The notes beneath the pieces were generated by a model, which saw only the letters and a program-made list of their open reading frames with translations, was not told the origin of the DNA and searched no databases. Positions 58,040-64,000 of a stretch of DNA of 64,000 nucleotides are shown here, in pieces (position 1 is the first letter of the stretch; every line of letters starts with the position of its first letter). The stretch is from Phytophthora sp. 'mugwort' (taxonomy: Eukaryota > Oomycota > Peronosporomycetes > Peronosporales > Peronosporaceae). Where the stretch lies: the NCBI GenBank assembly GCA_033558025.1, contig JAUCEF010000007.1, forward strand, positions 2,666,001-2,730,000, given 5' to 3'. Position numbers and translations under genes: made by a program.

Positions 58040-59641
58040 TTACACGTTCGGGCCGTACACTGACAGGTCGTTGCCTGGCAGGATGAACTGCTTGAAGTTC
58101 TCCTTGAACGATTTGGCCAGCTTGAGTGCCGTCTCGTCGAACAAAGCCTTGTCCGTCCACGAGTCTTTCGGGTTCAGAATCTCCGACGGCACGCCCTCCA
58201 CCGTCGTCGGGATCTCGAAGCCGAATAGCGGGTCCTTCACGAACGTCGCTTTGTTAATACTTCCGTCCAGCACCGCGTCCACGCACTTGCGCGTGTACGG
58301 CAGCTTCATGCGCTTTCCCACACCGTACACGCCGCCCGTCCAGCCTGTGTTGATCAGGTACACGTGGGTGTTGTGCTCCTGCAGCTTCTTCTTCAGCAGG
58401 TCCGCGTACTTGGTCGGGTGCAGCGTCATGAACGCCGCGCCGAAGCACGTCGAGAACGTCGCCTGCGGTTCCGTGATGCCGCGCTCTGTGCCTGCCACCT
58501 TGGCCGTGTAGCCCGACAGGAAGTGGTACTGCGCTTGGCCAGCAGATAGCTTCGACACGGGCGGCAGCACGCCGTACGCATCACACGTGAGGAAGATCAC
58601 AGCGTTCGGGTGGTTGCCGCGCGAGTTGGGCTGATGGTGCGGGATGTGGTAGATCGGGTACGATACACGGCCGTTCTCCGTCTTGCTCGAGTTGAAGTAG
58701 TCGGGCTCGTTGTTGGCGTCGATCCAGACGTTCTCCAACATGGCGTTCGGGCGGATGGCGTTGAAAATATCCGGCTCGTTCTCCTTGCTCAGGTCGATGG
58801 TCTTCGCGTAGCAACCACCCTCGAAGTTGAACACGCCCTCGTCGTCCCAGCCATGCTCGTCGTCGCCGATCAGCTCACGCTTCGGGTCGGCCGACAGCGT
58901 CGTCTTGCCCGTGCCCGACAGACCGAAGAAAATGGCCGTGTCGCCTGCCTTGCCGATGTTGGCCGACGCGTGCATGGCCATCACGCCGTTTAGCGGCAGG
59001 TAGTAGTTCATCATACTGAAGATACCCTTCTTCATCTCGCCGCCGTAGAATGTGCCGCCGATGATGGCCATGTGCTTCTCGATGTTAAAGATCACGAACA
59101 CCTCCGAGTGCAGGCCGTGCGCCTTCCAGTCCTCGTCCACGATGTTGCACGCGTTGATGACTGTAAAGTCGGCCTGGAAGTTCTCCGCCACGCTAGCGAA
59201 CTCCGGGCGAATGAACATGTTGGTCACGAAGTGGTGCTGCCACGCCAGCTCCGTGATGATGCGCACATTCAGGCGGGACTTCTCGTTCACGCCGCAGTGG
59301 CCGTCGAACACGTACATGCGGTCCACGGAGCTGAAGTGCTTGGCAGCCTTGGCGTACAGCACGTCAAACACCTCGGGCGTCGTGGGCTGGTTGATTGAGC
59401 CCCACCAGACGTTGTCTTGTGACGGCGCCTGCTTAACGATGAACTTATCCTTGGGCGAGCGGCCCGTGAACTTGCCCGTGTCCACGGCGAACGTGCCGTT
59501 GGCCACGAATGTGCCTTCATTGTACTTCTTCTCGTGGTCCGCGAGCTGCTCGTACGTCAGGTTGTGGAACACTTTGCAGCCGTTCTGGATGCCGAGTTCG
59601 CCCAGGCCCAGAGTGGCGGTCGAGGTCTCGTGCTGTGCCAT
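58040..59641 (-). CDS. PCK1: ATP-dependent phosphoenolpyruvate carboxykinase, copy 1
   Basis: Intronless, 533 residues from ATG 59641. It catalyses oxaloacetate + ATP to PEP + ADP + CO2, the committed cytosolic step of gluconeogenesis. Motifs of the ATP-type family: TGRSPKDKF (substrate loop), [13 protein letters not shown] (P-loop, ~238-250), [22 protein letters not shown] (kinase-2/metal site), NPKDSW and [13 protein letters not shown]. Length is typical of plant, yeast and bacterial ATP-PEPCK. A second copy in opposite orientation starts at 63043; over the visible part the two proteins differ at only three positions. Antisense open frames here (58610-58993, 59052-59687, 57705-58511) reflect its high-GC third positions. 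Confidence 0.97.
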   Translation of the reverse strand: MAQHETSTATLGLGELGIQNGCKVFHNLTYEQLADHEKKYNEGTFVANGTFAVDTGKFTGRSPKDKFIVKQAPSQDNVWWGSINQPTTPEVFDVLYAKAAKHFSSVDRMYVFDGHCGVNEKSRLNVRIITELAWQHHFVTNMFIRPEFASVAENFQADFTVINACNIVDEDWKAHGLHSEVFVIFNIEKHMAIIGGTFYGGEMKKGIFSMMNYYLPLNGVMAMHASANIGKAGDTAIFFGLSGTGKTTLSADPKRELIGDDEHGWDDEGVFNFEGGCYAKTIDLSKENEPDIFNAIRPNAMLENVWIDANNEPDYFNSSKTENGRVSYPIYHIPHHQPNSRGNHPNAVIFLTCDAYGVLPPVSKLSAGQAQYHFLSGYTAKVAGTERGITEPQATFSTCFGAAFMTLHPTKYADLLKKKLQEHNTHVYLINTGWTGGVYGVGKRMKLPYTRKCVDAVLDGSINKATFVKDPLFGFEIPTTVEGVPSEILNPKDSWTDKALFDETALKLAKSFKENFKQFILPGNDLSVYGPNV

Positions 59642-60431
59642 GGTATCAGTTGGGGTGGGGGGTCTTGTGTTGCGGTGGAAGAGCTGAGGTGCTCAAATGA
59701 ATGCCAATTGGGAAGTGACCTGTCCGAGGCTTGAGACCGCCCCGGATGTGCAGTATGACTCACACTGTGAGTGCACTGCTCAGTGTGCGTGCGAGCTTTG
59801 ATGCTTGGCATGGCCTACTGTCGATCGAGTTACGGTTTCGATTCGAAACTGTACCGGTTTCATGACGACACAGAGGCTTGAATGACACGCTCCCGTCGAC
59901 GGCGTTTCGTTAGGGGGGGGGCACATTTCTGTCGACACTTAGGACAATACAGGGTCCTTAAATTGGCCGGGTGTTCGAGACGACGAGCTATTCAATAAAC
60001 GGTACACTGAGGCAGCCAGCTTGATTTTAGTGCTCAAGCGCTGCAGCGCAAGCCTATTAATTCACGGCGCCGGGCAAGACCACAACCACAAGCAATTTGT
60101 TTTTGGTTAACTGTAGCCATCTCGCTCGTCGTACCGTATGGTTTTTCGAGTAACACGCGAAATGCGTCACCTGTACAAATTCGAGCATAAAGCGGTGACG
60201 GCTCTCTGTCACCAACGCCTCGTCCCGATAATGCAGAAAAGAGCGATCTGATAACTTCAACAGCGACCGCCGGATTGACAAGTACCGGCGCCGAACCGGT
60301 TCAAAGACCAACCATCATTCATCTATTTTCATTGAGATAAATGTGGGCGGCGTCTTACCCGTCTTCGCTGCTCATTTTGCTGGGACCATCAAGAACTTCT
60401 TGGCAATTACCCGGTGTGTGTTAGCGTGAGG
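59642..60431. other. divergent promoter region, PEPCK copy 1 / EF-hand gene
   Basis: Non-coding by inspection. It includes a short G run near 59911-59919. An initiator-like TCATTTT lies at 60372-60378, 54 bp before the EF-hand gene's ATG. Confidence 0.5.
60372..60378 (+). promoter_or_regulatory. initiator-like TCATTTT before EF-hand gene
   Basis: In the context GCTCATTTTGC it agrees well with the oomycete initiator YCAYTYY, 54 bp upstream of the ATG at 60432. Confidence 0.5.
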
Positions 60432-61883
60432 ATGAGCGGCTACGACGGTCGCACGAAGGGCAAGCGCGTCCGCAAGCCGCAGGCCGGTAGCTCTAACACC
60501 AAGGCGCGGTGGAAGTACTTGAGCGCGGACGTTACCGACGTCGTCGACAAGCCCACCGCCAAGCCCCGTGCGAAGGGGTTGGCGCGTAGGAAGTCCAGCG
60601 TCAAACCGGAGAAGGCGATTCTGAAAGTCGGCTACGACATTGATGGCGACGGATTCGTGGACGTCCGTGAGATGCGTCTCGCCAAATTCCTAGACGCCAT
60701 ACTACTCGATCGACGAAAAGGCTCTGATGAAGGCCCTGAGCTGATCGAAACCGAGCTGCTAGCACTGCGGCAAAGCGCCGGACGCCTGCTCATGGCGAAG
60801 GAGTTCGTGGAGCGCAACCATGAGCGACTGTGGCGCTACGGCTCCATCTTCGCGGGTATGAATGACGGCCAGGCCGCCGACTTCATTGCGACGCACAAAA
60901 ACTTCAAGAAGCTTATCCCGTTCCTCGAGAGCACAGAACGCAACCGCACTGTGCGCTCGTCGCATCAAATGCGCGAATGCATCCATGGCGAAGTCGCCAC
61001 CAGTGCTCTCTCCAACGCATCAACCGAGCGGCAAACATGGGTAGAGACGGCTCGTAGGTTGCGCGGTTCGTCGTTCACGACGCCCTCTTTGCCGGATTTG
61101 CAGCCCAAGAAAAAGCTCGTGTCACCCGCACTTGATATTAGTAAAGTGGAAAGCAGGCTCGCTGTTAGCGCGAGCAGCCCGGAGGTGTTTTCCAACGCCT
61201 ATGGCGCCATCGACATTGACGGAGATGGCATCGTGGACGACGACGAAATGAAGTTACACTTGCGTCTACAAGAAGCCATGAGCAGCAGCCACGATAGCAA
61301 CAACAACAAAAGAGACGATATGAAAGAGCGCCACTTCCAGCAGCTTGAAGGGCGCAAAATGATGGTGGCGGATTTTGTGCAGCGCAACACGGGCCAAATG
61401 TGGCTTTACGACGTGAGCTTCAGGCACAAGTCCACCGATCAGATCGTGGACGAAATCGCAAGTGGCGCCGGATTTGCCGCGGAATTCAACCGGCTGCGCG
61501 CCAAAGAACGGCTCGTCAAGCTCAAGTCGTCTCTGGGCGTGTCCAACTGCATCGTGCAGCTGCCGGCGGCCGAGCTACCTGTGGACCCGTCCAACACGCT
61601 TGAGTTCCGCCGCGTCAAAGACCGCTCGGAGCTGCTGATGGCACGCAAGGAGTTGCTGAAGCCGCTGCAGCAGCGCCGGGGCCTCGCCGTGACCGACGTT
61701 AGCAGTTCCGCTGGGCCGCTGCGCTACCGTCCACGAGGCATCCGCGAGGAACATGTCGATATGGGGCGCTCCCGGAGCGAAGGCAGCATACTCATCGGCC
61801 TGCCGCGGATCTACGACACGCCCGTCAAAATCGAGCCGACGAACACATTCTCAGTCACAAAGTGGCGCTTGGATGCAAGTTGA
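60432..61883 (+). CDS. EF-hand protein with an internally duplicated module
   Basis: Intronless, 483 residues; the ATG at 60432 (MSGYDGRTKGKRVRK) is the first true Met. Two canonical EF-hand loops, DIDGDGFVDVRE (~70-81) and DIDGDGIVDDDE (~260-271), have Asp at 1, 3, 5 and Glu at 12. Each is followed ~40 residues later by a matching helical block, MAKEFVERNHERLWRYGSIF and MVADFVQRNTGQMWLYDVSF, so the protein is a tandem duplication of one ~190-residue unit. Lone EF loops usually pair, so the two units may pair with each other. The basic N-terminus and Arg-rich tail are probably disordered. No orthologue recognised; a calcium-responsive structural role is inference. It lies between the inverted PEPCK copies. 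Confidence 0.85.
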   Translation: MSGYDGRTKGKRVRKPQAGSSNTKARWKYLSADVTDVVDKPTAKPRAKGLARRKSSVKPEKAILKVGYDIDGDGFVDVREMRLAKFLDAILLDRRKGSDEGPELIETELLALRQSAGRLLMAKEFVERNHERLWRYGSIFAGMNDGQAADFIATHKNFKKLIPFLESTERNRTVRSSHQMRECIHGEVATSALSNASTERQTWVETARRLRGSSFTTPSLPDLQPKKKLVSPALDISKVESRLAVSASSPEVFSNAYGAIDIDGDGIVDDDEMKLHLRLQEAMSSSHDSNNNKRDDMKERHFQQLEGRKMMVADFVQRNTGQMWLYDVSFRHKSTDQIVDEIASGAGFAAEFNRLRAKERLVKLKSSLGVSNCIVQLPAAELPVDPSNTLEFRRVKDRSELLMARKELLKPLQQRRGLAVTDVSSSAGPLRYRPRGIREEHVDMGRSRSEGSILIGLPRIYDTPVKIEPTNTFSVTKWRLDAS

Positions 61884-63042
61884 AGTGAAATTCGAACTTC
61901 AACACGGTAAAAATATGGTTGTTGAAGGGTTGCACATATTCTTACTAAGAGGGATTAGCACACGTTTATTTCGTTTTGTGTCTATACTTTTCCTAACAGT
62001 AGTAGATGCGCAGTACATGTAGGTGTAAAGATTTACAGCACGCTCCTTGTTTGTAGTATGCCACCTAAAAATAACTACAGTAATTTTAGTATATCAGAGA
62101 TTAACAACTTTTGCCGTCTTTACTCGACTTTCCCGTAAACTTATCTCATCTCCAGGCCTTGGACGGGCATTCTCGAGTTTTCTTCCTAGCATGTTCCAGT
62201 GACACACCAATTCTGTAATTGAACTCAGCTTCAGTTTTCTGTGCGGTCATGCTTAAGTTTCTTCGGACAATTGATATCATTAACGGAATCACTTACCAGA
62301 TCGTGAGCCTTTCAGAGATGACGCCTGCGTACAAAGATGGTTTGCTGTCATGCTGCTTCATATACTGAGTTGATTTTATGTAGTCGTCTTGCGGGACAGA
62401 CATGTATGCGGGAGTTGTGCTAAATGAAAGGCTCACAATGAACACTATTTGTTGGAGTCGCGTGCTGCATGCACGTTGGTGTGCTTTATTTATCGAACGC
62501 CCCATGCCACCTCAGGCTTGGGACGCAGTTACGTCAGATACTATTAGGAATTGCTGGAAGCTTTCGGGGATCGCTAGATCAGCAGTATCATGCTCTGCTA
62601 GCGAAGAATTCATGGTGACTCAGTACATGCTGCATTGATGTGGCACCTGTGCTAATGTTGCAACCTGGGGAGTCTTTATTGGCATTACCTTCCCCCGTTA
62701 GGCGGGGATGTCTGATCAGTTCCATTTTCTTGGTAGTTATAATTGGGTTCCCCTACATAGTAATATGCTGACTTGTAGTTCTAACTTATAATACATATTC
62801 CGGCGTTGTCACAAAGCCAGCCGCATTTTTCAGCGAAATGCAACGGGTATGTCGACGAACCTTTCCGCGCCATCGCTTACTGGGCCACGTACCCGTGCGT
62901 TGCTCTGCGCGTTGCACACCCAATCGCGACCAGAACCACAACTCGGACGCCCCGGAGGCTCATTTTTTAATTCGCATTCGTCTGAGTAAACACAACAAGC
63001 CAAGCAAGACAAGAGTGAAACACCTCAAACCAACTAACACGA
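61884..63042. other. intergenic ~1.16 kb before PEPCK copy 2
   Basis: No gene was recognised; the frames at 62293-62505 and 62402-62638 overlap on opposite strands without family features. A short GC hairpin (CCCCCGTTAGGCGGGG) lies at about 62692-62707. The last 100 bp has an initiator-like element and an A/C-rich leader typical of a 5' UTR. Confidence 0.5.
62960..62966 (+). promoter_or_regulatory. initiator-like TCATTTT before PEPCK copy 2
   Basis: GCTCATTTTTTAATTC contains YCAYTYY 77 bp upstream of the ATG at 63043. The upstream region has no visible similarity to that of PEPCK copy 1. Confidence 0.45.
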
Positions 63043-64000
63043 TGGCGCACCATGAGACCTCGACCGCCACTCTAGGCCTGGGCGAGCTCGGCATCCAGAA
63101 CGGCTGCAAAGTGTTCCACAACCTGACGTACGAGCAGCTCGCGGACCACGAGAAGAAGTACAATGAAGGCACATTCGTGGCCAACGGCACGTTCGCCGTG
63201 GACACGGGCAAGTTCACGGGCCGCTCGCCCAAGGATAAGTTCATCGTTAAGCAGGCGCCGTCACAAGACAACGTCTGGTGGGGCTCAATCAACCAGCCCA
63301 CGACGCCCGAGGTGTTTGACGTGCTATATGCCAAGGCCACCAAACACTTTAGCTCCGTGGATCGCATGTACGTGTTCGACGGCTACTGCGGCGTAAACGA
63401 GAAGTCCCGCCTGAATGTGCGCATCATCACGGAGCTGGCGTGGCAGCACCACTTCGTGACCAACATGTTCATTCGCCCGGAGTTCGCTAGCGTGGCGGAG
63501 AACTTCCAGGCCGACTTTACAGTCATCAACGCGTGCAACATCGTGGACGAGGACTGGAAGGCGCACGGCCTGCACTCGGAGGTGTTCGTGATCTTTAACA
63601 TCGAGAAGCACATGGCCATCATCGGCGGCACATTCTACGGCGGCGAGATGAAGAAGGGTATCTTCAGTATGATGAACTACTACCTGCCGCTAAACGGCGT
63701 GATGGCCATGCACGCGTCGGCCAACATCGGCAAGGCAGGCGACACGGCCATTTTCTTCGGTCTGTCGGGCACGGGCAAGACGACGCTGTCGGCCGACCCG
63801 AAGCGTGAGCTGATCGGCGACGACGAGCATGGCTGGGACGACGAGGGCGTGTTCAACTTCGAGGGTGGTTGCTACGCGAAGACCATCGACCTGAGCAAGG
63901 AGAACGAGCCGGATATTTTCAACGCCATCCGCCCGAACGCCATGTTGGAGAACGTCTGGATCGACGCCAACAACGAGCCCGACTACTTCAACTCGAGCAA
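63043..64000 (+). CDS. PCK1: ATP-dependent phosphoenolpyruvate carboxykinase, copy 2 (runs off window)
   Basis: Open from ATG 63043 to the window end: 319 complete codons of an expected ~533. It is the same enzyme as at 58040-59641, in inverted orientation, with all N-terminal and P-loop motifs intact ([29 protein letters not shown]). The protein differs from copy 1 at three visible positions: Gln3His, Ala-to-Thr in YAKATKHF, and His-to-Tyr in DGYCG. Nucleotide differences cluster near the start codon and at ~63325-63396; from ~63397 to 64000 I see none. The promoter and leader are unrelated to copy 1, so the two may be regulated differently. Confidence 0.96.

Noticed and set aside
59052..59687. 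211-codon plus-strand open frame (also 58610-58993 and 57705-58511)
   Set aside because: Antisense shadows of PEPCK copy 1; mirror-image frames also appear opposite copy 2.
62692..62707. GC hairpin CCCCCGTTAGGCGGGG as a terminator or RNA gene
   Set aside because: Too short and isolated; no supporting RNA-gene features nearby.

Overview
The window looks like a piece of an oomycete nuclear genome, most likely Phytophthora-type (Peronosporales). Genes are compact and lie on both strands. Most carry short GT-AG introns (about 46-110 nt). Several starts have an initiator-like YCAYTYY element close upstream. Many neighbours are divergent and share promoters of 100-250 bp. The proteins are plainly eukaryotic and the gene-poor stretches hold decayed DNA transposons. 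The assignment rests on gene style and protein families, not on a database search.

Layout. 1-1099: 3'-truncated PX-BAR sorting nexin (minus). 1100-5128: gene-poor, with small inverted-repeat elements. 5129-31500: dense gene block: Vps55/LEPROT, two tandem RBBP4/MSI1 WD40 genes, a HAD phosphatase, a large unrecognised protein, branched-chain keto-acid dehydrogenase E1-alpha, an LLPH-like nucleolar protein, CEP19, molybdopterin synthase large subunit, a TAT-SF1-like splicing factor with GYF_2 domains, a coiled-coil/CHORD-like protein, an unrecognised protein, a four-PH-domain protein, a frameshifted WRKY19-type zinc-finger gene, and a coiled-coil protein with two RFTI motifs. 31824-41572: a hAT/BED-derived single-copy-looking gene, a small two-TM protein, a DDM1/LSH-type SNF2 remodeller, malate synthase and coilin. 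41573-55993: about 14 kb of transposon graveyard (a TIR element, two MULE relics, a LINE relic, a piggyBac-like relic). 55994-64000: TTI2, then two ATP-type PEP carboxykinase genes in inverted orientation flanking an EF-hand gene; the second copy runs off the window.

Malate synthase and PEPCK together imply gluconeogenesis from acetyl units, and BCKDHA feeds branched-chain amino-acid carbon to the mitochondrion. RBBP4-like proteins, the SNF2 remodeller, coilin and TAT-SF1 are chromatin or RNA-processing functions. CEP19 implies a flagellated life stage. Nothing shows these genes to be functionally clustered.

Most multi-exon models were assembled by hand from splice sites, reading phase and family conservation. 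They are consistent in phase throughout but untested against transcripts. No clear novel multi-gene system was found. The most interesting observations are the PEPCK inverted pair with an apparent gene-conversion tract, the RFTI-motif protein, the repeated GLPV-type motif in the PH protein, a perfect palindrome just upstream of the remodeller gene's likely start site, and an over-represented TACCGGTA palindrome in non-coding DNA.
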